This document shows positions 43,712 to 52,601 of a stretch of DNA of 64,000 bases, piece by piece. The position numbers and the translations under genes were made by a program. Source of the DNA: an uncultured Collinsella sp. (lineage in GTDB: Bacteria; Actinomycetota; Coriobacteriia; Coriobacteriales; Coriobacteriaceae); NCBI GenBank assembly GCA_902494625.1, contig CABUUB010000001.1, positions 1 through 64,000 of the forward strand, in the 5' to 3' direction. Within the stretch, counting starts at the first letter, position 1; every line of letters begins with the position of its first letter. A model generated the notes under the pieces. The model ran no database searches, was not told the origin of the DNA, and saw only the letters and a list, made by a program, of their open reading frames with translations.

Positions 43712-45460
43712 ATGGCGAACGACAGCAAGACATGGCGGTGCGGAAAGTACGAGCTCAGCTTTGACCGTCCGCGCATCATGGGCGTCCTCAACGTGACGCC
43801 CGATTCGTTTAGCGACGGCGGGGAGCACTTCGACCCCGATGCCGCCATCGAGTACGGCCTGGCGATGCTCGACGCCGGCGCCGACATCATCGACGTGGGC
43901 GGTGAGTCCACGCGTCCCGGCTTTACCCCGGTCAACCCCGACGAGGAGGCTCGCCGCGTGCTGCCCGTGGTGCGCGCGCTGGCCAAGGAGGGCGCCATCG
44001 TCTCGATCGACACACGCCATGTGGCGGTTGCCAAGGCGGCCGTGCGCTGCGGCGCCTCGATCGTCAACGACGTGACCGGCTTCACCGATCCCAAGATGGT
44101 CGAGTTCGTTAAGACGAGCACCTGCGGCGTCATCGTGATGCATGCCGGCGAGGTCGCCGCGCCCGCCCGCACGCACGCAACGGTGCAGCTCGATACCTCG
44201 GCAGCGGCGTTTGTTGCCGAGAAGGCGCGTGAGGCGGCTGCCGAGGCCGCGCGTGAGGCCGAGAAGCCGGCTCGCCGCCGTCGCGGCAAGTTGCTGGGCG
44301 AGCCTAAGCCGGAGGCCAAGCTTCCGGGCGGCGTGGTGCAGCCCTCGCTGCCGTTTGGCGAACCGGAGCCCACGTCCGAGCCTGCAACCGAACTGGGGCA
44401 GGAGACGCCGGCCGCCGAGCAGGCTGCTGCCGCCGAGACCGTCGCGCCCGCGCCCGAGGCCGCGCCCGCAGCCACCGAGGCCGCATCGGAGTCCAATGAC
44501 CGCCTGGCCGCCATGATGCGCCGCAGCGCCCGCCGCGAGGAAGCCTACGTGCCCACCTCGCAGCTCCGCCGCTTCACCCTGCCCGATTCGGCGCCCATCA
44601 TGCGCCGCGTCATGGGCTTTCTGTCCGACCAGGCCCGCACGCTCATCCATGCCGGCGTGTCGCGCGACCGCATCTGCATTGATCCTGGCCCGGGCTTTGG
44701 TAAGTCGGCTAACGAGGGCATCGTCATCCAGCGCGAGACTGCCAAGATGGCGTCACTGGGCTATCCGCTCATGTGCGCCGTGTCGCGCAAGCGCTTTGTG
44801 GGCGCCGTCTCGGGCGTGACCGAGGCCGCCGAGCGCGATGCCGCTACGTTTGGCGTGTGCCTGGGCGCCATCCAGGCCGGTGCCAACATCGTGCGCGTGC
44901 ACGACGCCGCGGGTTTTGCGCAGTTCCTGAACGGCTACTGGGCGGTTGCCAAGCCACAGCCGCGCCGCGCGTTTGTGGCCGTGGGCTCCAACCTGGGGCA
45001 TCGCTGCGATAACATCCGCGCCGCACGCGAGATGATCGCCGAGATTCCACTCACCTGCGTGTCCAACTCCTCCAAGATTTACGAGAGCGAGCCGGCCTAC
45101 GAGACGCGCCAGGACGCGTTTGCCAACGCCGTCATCGAGATCAAGACCGAGCTGGCGCCGCTGGTGCTGCTCGATGAGCTCATGAAGATCGAGGCCGAGC
45201 TTGGGCGCGACCGCTCCAAAAAGGCCAAGGCCAACGGTCCGCGCACCATCGACCTGGACCTGCTGTGGATGGACGGCGAGACCCACGGCGGCAAAAAGCT
45301 GCGCCTGCCGCATCCGCTGATCGGCGAGCGCGATTTTGTGCTGGTGCCGCTCGAGGACTTGATGCACGACCCGGCGCGGTTCTTCCGCTACAACGGCGTC
45401 GAGGTCAAGGAGCCCGAGGACCGCGTGGGCCATATCGTGGGCGAATTGGGGCGTATGTAG
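43712..45460 (+). CDS. folP: FolP-FolK fusion (dihydropteroate synthase / HPPK) with large insertion
   Basis: A 582-residue bifunctional folate enzyme. Residues 1-145 are the front of dihydropteroate synthase (GVLNVTPDSFSDGG, DVGGESTRPG, SIDTRH, ND). Then comes an Ala/Glu/Pro-rich insertion (about 148-288) with no match to the barrel. The barrel resumes at ICIDPGPGFGKS and SRKRFVG. HPPK starts near 425 (VAVGSNLGHRCDN, YESEPAYETRQDAFANAV, RTIDLDLLW). FolK normally precedes FolP in the pathway, so the fusion channels the pterin pyrophosphate. The ATG at 43712 has AGGAGG 7 nt upstream. The stop touches the next ATG. Confidence 0.9.
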   Translation: MANDSKTWRCGKYELSFDRPRIMGVLNVTPDSFSDGGEHFDPDAAIEYGLAMLDAGADIIDVGGESTRPGFTPVNPDEEARRVLPVVRALAKEGAIVSIDTRHVAVAKAAVRCGASIVNDVTGFTDPKMVEFVKTSTCGVIVMHAGEVAAPARTHATVQLDTSAAAFVAEKAREAAAEAAREAEKPARRRRGKLLGEPKPEAKLPGGVVQPSLPFGEPEPTSEPATELGQETPAAEQAAAAETVAPAPEAAPAATEAASESNDRLAAMMRRSARREEAYVPTSQLRRFTLPDSAPIMRRVMGFLSDQARTLIHAGVSRDRICIDPGPGFGKSANEGIVIQRETAKMASLGYPLMCAVSRKRFVGAVSGVTEAAERDAATFGVCLGAIQAGANIVRVHDAAGFAQFLNGYWAVAKPQPRRAFVAVGSNLGHRCDNIRAAREMIAEIPLTCVSNSSKIYESEPAYETRQDAFANAVIEIKTELAPLVLLDELMKIEAELGRDRSKKAKANGPRTIDLDLLWMDGETHGGKKLRLPHPLIGERDFVLVPLEDLMHDPARFFRYNGVEVKEPEDRVGHIVGELGRM

Positions 45461-46162
45461 ATGATCGAGATGAATGCTGTTGCCGCCGGTACCGAGCTTG
45501 ACGCCGCGCGTGACGCGGGCCGCGAGGGTGCGTCCGCGGGCTGGTGCGCTTGGAGCGTGGGCGAGGCGTCGTTGACGTTTTCGCTGGTCGTGCGCCCGGA
45601 TGTGAACATGCATGCCTTCCACGGCCTGCCGTTTGTGGCCGCGATGGGCATGATGGACGCGCTCGTGGGAACGGCTGCGGCACCGGGGCTGGGCCTTGCC
45701 GGCAAGGTGGGTATTCAGTGGCCGAGCGACATTGTGTGCGGCGCGCCCGCGTTTGAGACGTCGTTCGCGCGCGTCGCCGTCAACGGTGGTGCCGGTGCTG
45801 CGGGCATGTTCGGTGCCGTGACGGTGGATATTGAGCGTTCGGCGCTGAGCGAGCTTGGTGTGGACGTGGCTGACGAAGCGCTGGTCGAGACGCTGGCCGC
45901 CGCCGTGCTGGCCCGCGTGGACGCCTGGGCGGTTGTTGCCAACACGCCGCAAGGCGCCGCAGGGCCGCTGGCTCCCGTGCTGGGCGAGTACTTCGACATG
46001 GTGCCGCTGCTGGGCCGCCAAGTTGCGGCGGTGTCGCCCAACGGTTTGCCGCTTGCGGTCGGTGTGTTTGCGGGCTTGGATATCTGGGGTCGCGCGACTA
46101 TCAAGACCGACGCCGGCGAGCAGGAGTTTCCGCCCGAGGCCGTACGGATTCGCGGGCTGTAA
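45461..46162 (+). CDS. degenerate biotin-protein-ligase-like protein
   Basis: A 233-residue protein whose order of blocks follows BirA/BPL: LTFSLVVRP, KVGIQWPSDIV (BirA KWPND) and the C-terminal GRATIKTDAGEQEFPPEAV tail. The Gly-Arg-Gly-Arg biotinyl-AMP loop is missing (REGASAGWCAW) and the catalytic Lys of the KLAGIL segment is not seen, since after IQWPSD there is VCGAPAFETSF. It may be a catalytically dead paralogue with a regulatory role, or lipoate-ligase-related. The ATG is immediately after the folP-folK stop, so translation is coupled. Confidence 0.55.
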   Translation: MIEMNAVAAGTELDAARDAGREGASAGWCAWSVGEASLTFSLVVRPDVNMHAFHGLPFVAAMGMMDALVGTAAAPGLGLAGKVGIQWPSDIVCGAPAFETSFARVAVNGGAGAAGMFGAVTVDIERSALSELGVDVADEALVETLAAAVLARVDAWAVVANTPQGAAGPLAPVLGEYFDMVPLLGRQVAAVSPNGLPLAVGVFAGLDIWGRATIKTDAGEQEFPPEAVRIRGL

Positions 46163-46198
46163 CGCGAGGCGCCCGCGCTCAAAGATAACGATGACAAC

Positions 46199-46230
46199 AA
46201 AGCCCTCCTCGGCAGTGCCGGGGAGGGTTT
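46199..46230 (+). terminator. terminator after BPL-like gene
   Basis: A stem aaagccctcctcggca / tgccggggagggttt with one unpaired centre base, T-rich at the end. Confidence 0.8.
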
Positions 46231-46260
46231 CGCCTATCTGGGGAATGGGTTGCCAGCGCC

Positions 46261-46302
46261 CTGTTCCTCAAAACTGAAAAATTTTCGTTTTTGAGGAATA
46301 GG
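46261..46302. repeat. CCTCAAAAC palindrome, copy 1
   Basis: ttcctcaaaactgaaaa...cgtttttgaggaatagg: a hairpin almost identical to copy 3 at 47617, about 1.35 kb away on the other side of the ATPase gene. Confidence 0.85.
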
Positions 46303-46346
46303 ATTAAGGCAGCTCGGCCTTTCGCGAGGTATATTCGCTACAGAGT

Positions 46347-46387
46347 CTATTCCTCAAAACTGAAAATTTTTCAGTTTTGAGGAATAG
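46347..46387. repeat. CCTCAAAAC palindrome, copy 2 (20-bp perfect arms)
   Basis: ctattcctcaaaactgaaaa (46347-46366) and its exact complement (46368-46387) with a single central base: a 41-bp near-perfect palindrome, 26 nt before the ATPase start. It could form a cruciform or be an operator. Confidence 0.9.
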
Positions 46388-46413
46388 CGATAAAATACCG
46401 CGAGGAGGCCCCA

Positions 46414-47610
46414 ATGAAACTCATCAATAGAACGTCATATATGGACACGTTGACGAGCCTTATTGGCGTGCCGGACATCAAGGTCATCACGGGCATTCGG
46501 CGTAGCGGTAAATCAAAATTGCTCGAGGCCCTCCGCGATTACGTGGAGGCAAATCTGTCCAATTCGAATGTCATCCATATCAACTACAACCTCGATGAGT
46601 TCGAGGGCCTGCTCGAATATCATGCCCTGCTCGCCTATGTAAAAGAGCATCGAGTGTCCGGCAAGCAAAACTTCCTGCTTATCGACGAGGTTCAGATGTG
46701 CGACGGTTTTGAGCGTGCGATCAACAGCCTTCACGCATCCGAGCAGTACGATATCTTCATCACCGGATCGAATGCCTTTTTGCTGTCGAGCGATCTGTCG
46801 ACGCTCTTTACGGGGCGCACCTTCGAGATCGAGGTTTTCCCATTCTCGTTTGAGGAGTATCGTCTCTATGGCGACGAGGGCGAGGTCGACCGCGACTTCG
46901 ATGAGTACGCGAGAACCGGCGGTATGTCTGGTTCTTACCCTTATCCACTGCAGGAGCAGCGCTATCAATATCTCTCCAACGTCTTTAAGACGCTCATTGT
47001 GAGAGATATCGTGCAGCGGCATAGCGTCAGAAACGAATTGGCACTGCTACGCATTGCCGATTACATGATGGACAACGTTTCCAACATTACGTCGGCGCGC
47101 AACATTACGGACGCATTAAATGCGGATGGGCTAAAGATTACGAACAAGACGGTCGGCACGTACATGGGGTACCTGTGCGATGCGTTTGCCTTCTATAAAG
47201 TTCGTCGATACGACATTCGCGGCAAGAAATACCTTAAGAGCGGTGAGAAGTATTACCTGGCGGATCATGCGTTTAAATATGCGCTTCTTGGTACACGTGA
47301 TATGGATTGGGGACGCGTATACGAGAACATGGTGGCAATCGAGCTGCTGCGTCGCGGATACGAGGTATACGTCGGCGTGCTCTATAAAAAGGAAATAGAC
47401 TTTGTAGCAATCAAGCGAAGCGAGAAACTCTACATTCAGGTGAGCGACGACATCAGCTCGGATAAGACATTTGAACGCGAGATTTCGCCACTGCTGAGCA
47501 TTGGCGATGCGTATCCCAAGATGATTCTCGCCCGCACGCATCACGAGGCCACGGATCACGACGGAGTGCAAATCGTGGACCTGGCGAGGTGGCTGTGCGG
47601 CGAGGCCTAG
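46414..47610 (+). CDS. AAA ATPase with DUF4143 domain
   Basis: A 398-residue ATPase: an N-terminal AAA_14 domain (Walker A GIRRSGKSKLLEAL about 28-41, Walker B FLLIDEVQ near 90, sensor ITGSNAFLLSS), then a DUF4143 C-terminus with winged-helix-like ITDALNADGLKITNKTVGTYM and the ending ERGYEVYVGV-like block (here RRGYEVYVGVLYKKEIDFVAI). The ExD...K-like residues in that block resemble a PD-(D/E)XK fold. Function in bacteria is unknown; the family is accessory and often mobile. AGGAGG stands before the ATG. The gene is bracketed by palindromes and has lower GC than its neighbours. Confidence 0.88.
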   Translation: MKLINRTSYMDTLTSLIGVPDIKVITGIRRSGKSKLLEALRDYVEANLSNSNVIHINYNLDEFEGLLEYHALLAYVKEHRVSGKQNFLLIDEVQMCDGFERAINSLHASEQYDIFITGSNAFLLSSDLSTLFTGRTFEIEVFPFSFEEYRLYGDEGEVDRDFDEYARTGGMSGSYPYPLQEQRYQYLSNVFKTLIVRDIVQRHSVRNELALLRIADYMMDNVSNITSARNITDALNADGLKITNKTVGTYMGYLCDAFAFYKVRRYDIRGKKYLKSGEKYYLADHAFKYALLGTRDMDWGRVYENMVAIELLRRGYEVYVGVLYKKEIDFVAIKRSEKLYIQVSDDISSDKTFEREISPLLSIGDAYPKMILARTHHEATDHDGVQIVDLARWLCGEA

Positions 47611-47616
47611 CAGAAA

Positions 47617-47660
47617 GCCTATTCCTCAAAACTGAAAAATTATCGTTTTTGAGGAATAGG
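47617..47660. repeat. CCTCAAAAC palindrome, copy 3
   Basis: cctattcctcaaaactgaaa...cgtttttgaggaatagg directly after the ATPase stop. It differs from copy 1 at only a few bases, so the two form direct repeats around the gene. Confidence 0.85.
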
Positions 47661-47715
47661 ACCGATGCATTGCCTAGTTCGCCGCTCGCGCTCGTGCTCG
47701 ACTTAAGCCCCCGCC

Positions 47716-48489
47716 CTACCTCTGCTCCTGCATGCGGCGGTAGATTTCGCAGATACCCTTGATGGTGAGCTGTCCGTCTACCACGTCGAAGGCGTCGGTC
47801 GAACCGGCGACGATGCTGGCGAGGCCGCCCGTGGCGATAACGGTGGCATCCTCGCGGCCCAGCTCGCGCTTCATGCGCGCGACCAGGCCCTCGGCCATGG
47901 CGGCGGCGCCCGTCACGGCGCCCACCTTGATGCACTCCTCGGTATCGCGGCCGATGGCATGCTCGGGCGCCTCGAGCGGCACGCTGGCGAGCTTGGCGGC
48001 TCGGGCGGCGAGCGCGTCCATCGAAATGCGGATGCCCGGCGCAATCGCTCCACCAATGTAATAACCGTCCTCATCGATGACGTCGATATTGGTCGCGGTG
48101 CCAAAGTCCACCACGATTGCCGGCGCGCCGTAGAAAGTTTCGGCCGCAACGGCGTTAGCGACGCGGTCGGCACCTACGGCCTGGGGACGCGCCGCGCGCA
48201 GCTTGGTCACCGCGGCCGTCTGCGGTCCGATGACGATGGCGTCTGCGGCAATGCGGTCGGCCACGGCGTGCCATTCGCGCGAGAGCTGCGGCACCACGCC
48301 CGCAAAGGCGATCGCGTCGACTGCGTCGAGCGAAAGGCCGTACATCTTAAAGAAACCCATCAGGCGCACATGGATCTCGTCGGCGGTATAAGAGCGGTCG
48401 GTGGGCATGCGCCACGACTGCACCAGCTCGTCTCCGTCAAACAGGCCCATGGCCGTCTGCGTATTTCCCATATCGATAGCGAGCAGCAT
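47716..48489 (-). CDS. coaX: type III pantothenate kinase
   Basis: First step of coenzyme A synthesis; the 257-residue CoaX belongs to the ASKHA fold and needs a monovalent cation. LLAIDMGNTQT (phosphate-1 loop), QAVGADRVANA, VVDFGTATNIDVID and GGAIAPGIRIS are diagnostic. The ATG at 48489 (minus) has GGGAG 5 nt upstream; seven extra residues in the longer frame are not needed. CoaX and BirA are neighbours in many Gram-positives; here a mobile ATPase cassette separates coaX from the BPL-like gene. Confidence 0.95.
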   Translation of the reverse strand: MLLAIDMGNTQTAMGLFDGDELVQSWRMPTDRSYTADEIHVRLMGFFKMYGLSLDAVDAIAFAGVVPQLSREWHAVADRIAADAIVIGPQTAAVTKLRAARPQAVGADRVANAVAAETFYGAPAIVVDFGTATNIDVIDEDGYYIGGAIAPGIRISMDALAARAAKLASVPLEAPEHAIGRDTEECIKVGAVTGAAAMAEGLVARMKRELGREDATVIATGGLASIVAGSTDAFDVVDGQLTIKGICEIYRRMQEQR

Positions 48490-48686
48490 GTCTACTCCCG
48501 GCGTTGGCATAAAAGGACGCGCACCATTGTATACGTGCCGTCGACGGCGCTCGGCTGCGATTCGTTTACGGTGATAGGGGCTGAGGGGTTTTAAATATGA
48601 AGGAATTATGCTCTACGAGATTTTCCTTGCCGCTTACCGAACTCCCGCGTAATATTCTTTCTTGCGCACATGAGGCGCCCAGACAT

Positions 48687-48763
48687 TGCGGGGTGGAGCA
48701 GTCTGGTAGCTCGCCGGGCTCATAACCCGGAGGTCGTAGGTTCAAATCCTGCCCCCGCGACCA
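48687..48763 (+). tRNA. tRNA-fMet (CAT), initiator
   Basis: A 77-nt tRNA with CCA encoded. The acceptor is tgcgggg/ccccgcg with a U1-G72 non-Watson-Crick first pair. The anticodon loop ctcataa (anticodon CAT) is closed by three G-C pairs (ggg/ccc), the hallmark of the initiator. The D-arm ggagcagtctggtagctc and T-loop ttcaaat are normal. A terminator follows 9 nt downstream. Confidence 0.93.
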
Positions 48764-48772
48764 AGAACTTGC

Positions 48773-48802
48773 AGCTCGTCGGCCTGGCCGGCGAGCTTTT
48801 TT
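48773..48802 (+). terminator. terminator after tRNA-fMet
   Basis: A 12-bp stem agctcgtcggcc/ggccggcgagct with a 1-nt to 3-nt loop and six Ts. Confidence 0.92.
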
Positions 48803-48851
48803 GTTATTTCGGGACCGTGTTTTCGGTCCAATCCTCGGCCTCTCAAACAAA

Positions 48852-49069
48852 ATCTCGATCTGTAACATCTAGACCCGATTTGGGCGGCTAGGTGTTACAG
48901 ATCGAGATGTTTCGGCAGGATGGTCTTCGTTTGTCTAAATCTGTAACACGAGGGACGGATTTTGCCGAGTTACTGTTACAGATTGAGATTTTCTAGCAGG
49001 CGGGTCCCGTTTGTCTCGATCTGTAACATCTGGGGCCCATTTTGCCGAGTAACTGTTACAGATCGAGAC
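48852..49069. repeat. 57-bp palindrome array, locus 2 (3 units)
   Basis: Units at 48852-48908, 48934-48988 and 49013-49069 with arms tctcgatctgtaaca / tgttacagatcgaga; period about 80 nt. Spacers share the pattern g-cagg-ggtc-cgttt. It occupies the gap between tRNA-fMet and the LysR gene; no coding frame is supported in it. Confidence 0.93.
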
Positions 49070-49106
49070 GCTGGGTCCTCGCCCGCACGGCCTTAATCGT
49101 TGGTAA

Positions 49107-49988
49107 TCAGGAACTCATCCAGGAATACATCGAGTAGATCGTTTTTCGCTGCGGCAGCCAGGCGGCGGCAATCGTCATTTCGGTCGATTTGCCTTCTATG
49201 GGAATCGCGACGACTTTGCCGTTGGTGGGAAACGCCTGCGTGAGATATCCCGGCAGCAGCGCGTAGCCCAAACCGGCGGCGACGCACAGCACGCTCGTCT
49301 CGACGTCTTCGGACACATAGGCAATCTTGGGATGCTCTTCAATCTTGGCAAGCGTGGTCGCGATCGCTTCCGATTCGCCGTACCCGCTGGCTCCGCGTGT
49401 AGCGTCGACGATTGGATACCCCTTAAGGTCCTCGATACAGATCGACTGTCGGTGGGCGAGCGGGTGGTCGAGCGGCACCACGGCGTGCAGCGGGTAGGAC
49501 CTCAAGACCTGCCACTGCATATCGGACATGCGGTACTCGTTGTAGAGCAGGTTAATGCATACGTCGATATCTTCTCGGCGCAGTGCGTCGTAGAGCTCCG
49601 AGACGTTGTCGCGCATAAAGCTTAGCCGGACGTTGGGATAGCTCTTATGAAACCCAAACAGCATGTCGGCGAGATCGGTCCGTTCGTATCCCTTGATGTA
49701 GCCGACCTTGAGCTCGCCTTCGGGCATGTCGTCTGCCGCCCGCGCGCGCCTTACGGCCTCGGTGGTTCGTGCGACAATCGCACGGGCATCATCAAGGAAC
49801 AGGGCTCCCGCCACCGTAAGCTCAACGTGATGGTTGTCGCGTTCGAACAACTGCTTTCCCACGGCGCGCTCGAGCGCCGCGATCTGGTTGGAAATCGTTG
49901 CCTGCGAAACAAAGAAATCCTTGGCGACTTTCGAAAAAGAGCGCGCCTCGGCCACGGCTATAAAGTACTCCAGCTGTTTGATGCGCAT
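49107..49988 (-). CDS. LysR-family transcriptional regulator
   Basis: A 293-residue LysR protein: an N-terminal winged HTH (about 1-60, MRIKQLEYFIAVAEARSF, VSQATISNQIAALE) and a periplasmic-binding-protein-like effector domain (about 88-293). The ATG at 49988 (minus) has GGAGA upstream; 13 residues of the longer frame are dropped. It is divergent from the DUF1097 gene, 142 nt away. That region contains ATTAGATTT...ACGTAAT (50001-50023), a T-N11-A-type candidate site, so it probably controls the redox cluster to the right. Confidence 0.92.
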   Translation of the reverse strand: MRIKQLEYFIAVAEARSFSKVAKDFFVSQATISNQIAALERAVGKQLFERDNHHVELTVAGALFLDDARAIVARTTEAVRRARAADDMPEGELKVGYIKGYERTDLADMLFGFHKSYPNVRLSFMRDNVSELYDALRREDIDVCINLLYNEYRMSDMQWQVLRSYPLHAVVPLDHPLAHRQSICIEDLKGYPIVDATRGASGYGESEAIATTLAKIEEHPKIAYVSEDVETSVLCVAAGLGYALLPGYLTQAFPTNGKVVAIPIEGKSTEMTIAAAWLPQRKTIYSMYSWMSS

Positions 49989-50130
49989 AGTTCTCCGTAC
50001 ATTAGATTTCCTTATCACGTAATGCATAGATTAGCGCAAACGCCCAGCGTTTTCCCTTCTATGATTTAGGAACGGTTATTTGCGTGCGTATCGACAACAC
50101 CGCAAATTTCTTTTGAAGAGAGGGATCTCG

Positions 50131-50709
50131 ATGAAGGGCCGTAAAACCATCAAGCTTGTCCAGGCCGCCACTGGTGCCATTGCGCTCACGCTCCTTATGC
50201 AACTGATGGGGGTGTTTGGGTACGGGCAATACACCTGGATGTGCTTTTTGCCGTTGCTGATGTTTTTTGCTTTTGGAGCCGATTTTAAGAAGATCCCCGA
50301 GATGCTGGTGAGCTATGCCGTCGGCGAGGTTTGGTGTGTGATCAACTCGCTGGTCATGGGCGTGTTTGTCTCGGCCTTTGGCGCCGATAACATGGTTATG
50401 AGCAACATCGTCCCAACCATCCTGGTTATCTTTTGCATCTTGACGACTCACGAGAACCTGCTCGAAGGCAAGATCTGCTCCAATGTTCCATGCGTCTTTA
50501 TGGGCCTTGCCACGTCGTTCTTCACGTTTATGTTGCAGCAGCCGATCAACTTTGGCCACCTCTTTGCGTTTTGGGCCTTTGGAATCGCGCTCGCGGTTTG
50601 CCTGGTCATGTCGGGAACGCTCGTGTGCTCGGCAATCTTTGGAAAAGAGCGCACTATTCAGGCACTTACGCCACTCGATGTTCTCGAGGCGCAGCAGAAC
50701 CATAAATAA
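50131..50709 (+). CDS. DUF1097 family membrane protein
   Basis: A 192-residue protein with five to six hydrophobic helices (about 12-30, 37-52, 60-85, 92-112, 115-135, 147-168). It matches the DUF1097 family of small inner-membrane proteins (ENLLEGKICSNVPCVFMGLA region), of unknown function and possibly a transporter. GAGAGGGA precedes the ATG at 50131; a longer frame is not supported. First gene after the LysR regulator. TATGAT at 50060-50065 is a candidate -10. Confidence 0.8.
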   Translation: MKGRKTIKLVQAATGAIALTLLMQLMGVFGYGQYTWMCFLPLLMFFAFGADFKKIPEMLVSYAVGEVWCVINSLVMGVFVSAFGADNMVMSNIVPTILVIFCILTTHENLLEGKICSNVPCVFMGLATSFFTFMLQQPINFGHLFAFWAFGIALAVCLVMSGTLVCSAIFGKERTIQALTPLDVLEAQQNHK

Positions 50710-50962
50710 GATAACTCGATTATCAGAGGCGGGTGCCATAAGGCACATCGCTCCTTTTGCATGTGGCGGCAAGGACCGGGCGCTCCAAATAATTGCCCAA
50801 ACGCATGGTTCATCCGCACAAAGCCCATGGTCGCTATGGGCAAACATCGGTGCGCCTGCACATGGTTTTGAGCCTGTTTTCGAGCGAAAGTATGGCTGTC
50901 GATACGCATGCAATTCGCATGAAACCCGGGCTCGTCCAAGAGCCCTATAAAGGAGGATTCAC

Positions 50963-52468
50963 ATGAAACAGTTAGAGACCGACGTCGTTGTCGTCGCCGC
51001 AGGTCTGAGCGGCCTTGCCGCAGCGGTCGCTGCAGCCGAGGCGGGCGCTCGCGTCATTGCCCTGGAGAAGGCTCCCATTACCGGTGGCGCCGCCAACATG
51101 GGCATGGGGCCTGCTGCCGCTGGCTCTCCGCTTCAGAAGGCCTCGATGATCGAGGTCACGCCTGGCGAGCTCTTCCGTCGCCATATGTTCTACACCCATT
51201 ACCAGGTCGATGCTCGCCTGGTGCGCGACTACTACTTTAAGTCGGGCGACACCATCGCATGGCTGCAGGACATGGGCGTGGAGTTTAACTCCGTGCGCCC
51301 GGCGTTCCGCGCTCGCGAGCGCACGCGCGCCTATTCCGACGGCGAGTACACCTGGCATGTCGTGCAGCCCGAGGACGGCTCGGAGCCCGGTCCTCGCGCG
51401 GCCACCACGATGACCAAGCGCATGACCGAGCGTGCTCAGGACCTGGGCGTCGAGTTTATGTTTGAGTGCCCGGGCACCGGCCTTATCAAGGGCGGGGACG
51501 GCGCCATCTGCGGCGTGACCGCAAAGGACAAGGACGGCGAGGAGTACCAGATCTCGTGCAAGTCCGCGATTGTCGCCACGGGCGGTTTTGGCCACAACGC
51601 CAAGCTTATCAAGGAGAAGCTCGACTTTGAGTGGGGTACCGACCTGTTCTCGTTTGCCATTCCGGGCATGGACGGCGACGGCATCAACATGTGCCACGAG
51701 GTCGGCGGCGGCCACACCCCGGTGACCATGGAGCTCATGTACCAGATCCCCGACAACATGAACCACTTCTATGTCGAGGGCGCATTCCGTCAGCCGTGCT
51801 ACTGGTGCAACCGCCTGGGCGAGCGCTTTATGCCGGAGGACGAGATCTTCAACACCACCTTTGTCGGCAACGCCATCAACCATCTTCCCGGCAAGGTCGC
51901 CTATGCCATCTTTGATTCCCGCATGCTCAAGCATTGGAAGAAGGACGGTCCGGATATCGTCAGCCACGTTCATCCGCACGACCTGTACGACGGCTTTGAG
52001 GAACAGTGGAACCGCGACCTGGAGGCTGGCTATCCGGCAATCTGCCAGGCCGATACGCTGGAGGAGCTTGCCGAGAAGGCTGGTATCGATGTTGAGGGCT
52101 TGCTCGCCAATGTCGACGAGTACAACGAGATGTGCGACAACGGCTGGGACGACATCTTTGAGAAAGAGCGCGAGTTTATGAAGCCGCTCGAGAAGGGCCC
52201 CTTCTATTGCTGCAAGCAGTACTGTGGCGCCTACGGCACCTTGGGTGGCGTGCTCATCAACCACAAGATGGAGGTCATGACCGACGATTACGAGGTCATC
52301 CCTGGCCTGTACTGCGTTGGCACCGATGCCTGCACCATCTATGGCGACTCCTATAACTACTGCATTCCGGGTAACACCATGGGCTTCTGCCTTAACTCGG
52401 GTCGCATCGCCGGTGAAAACGCCGCCGCAGCCCTCTTTGAGGACGCGGGCGACGAGGAGTGGTCGTAA
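50963..52468 (+). CDS. FAD-dependent fumarate-reductase/KstD-like flavoprotein
   Basis: A 501-residue soluble flavoprotein of the succinate dehydrogenase/fumarate reductase flavoprotein family. The FAD Rossmann motif is DVVVVAAGLSGLAAAVAAAEAG (about 7-28), where the usual first Gly of GxGxxG is Ala. The C-terminal FAD region has YCIPGNTMGFCLNSGRIAGENAA. No heme-binding CxxCH or Tat signal is seen, so it is cytosolic and must receive electrons from a partner. The next two genes encode Fe-S proteins suited to that. Substrate unknown: an enoate, a steroid-like ketone or a host/diet compound are all possible. AAAGGAGG precedes the ATG. Confidence 0.85.
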   Translation: MKQLETDVVVVAAGLSGLAAAVAAAEAGARVIALEKAPITGGAANMGMGPAAAGSPLQKASMIEVTPGELFRRHMFYTHYQVDARLVRDYYFKSGDTIAWLQDMGVEFNSVRPAFRARERTRAYSDGEYTWHVVQPEDGSEPGPRAATTMTKRMTERAQDLGVEFMFECPGTGLIKGGDGAICGVTAKDKDGEEYQISCKSAIVATGGFGHNAKLIKEKLDFEWGTDLFSFAIPGMDGDGINMCHEVGGGHTPVTMELMYQIPDNMNHFYVEGAFRQPCYWCNRLGERFMPEDEIFNTTFVGNAINHLPGKVAYAIFDSRMLKHWKKDGPDIVSHVHPHDLYDGFEEQWNRDLEAGYPAICQADTLEELAEKAGIDVEGLLANVDEYNEMCDNGWDDIFEKEREFMKPLEKGPFYCCKQYCGAYGTLGGVLINHKMEVMTDDYEVIPGLYCVGTDACTIYGDSYNYCIPGNTMGFCLNSGRIAGENAAAALFEDAGDEEWS

Positions 52469-52601
52469 CACCGTAGCTATTCGCGCCTGCGGACACCCAC
52501 GCGTTGGGTGCAGGCGGGGATTTGCCCTACAAGCGAGGCGCTCGGGATCGCTTTGGTCCCGGGCGCCTTTCTGGACAAGAGCGACATTTTGAGGGGAACG
52601 A

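Noticed and set aside
48852..49069. CRISPR array
   Set aside because: Repeats of 57 bp with an 80-bp period, spacers about 23 nt and related to each other, strong internal palindromes and no cas genes.
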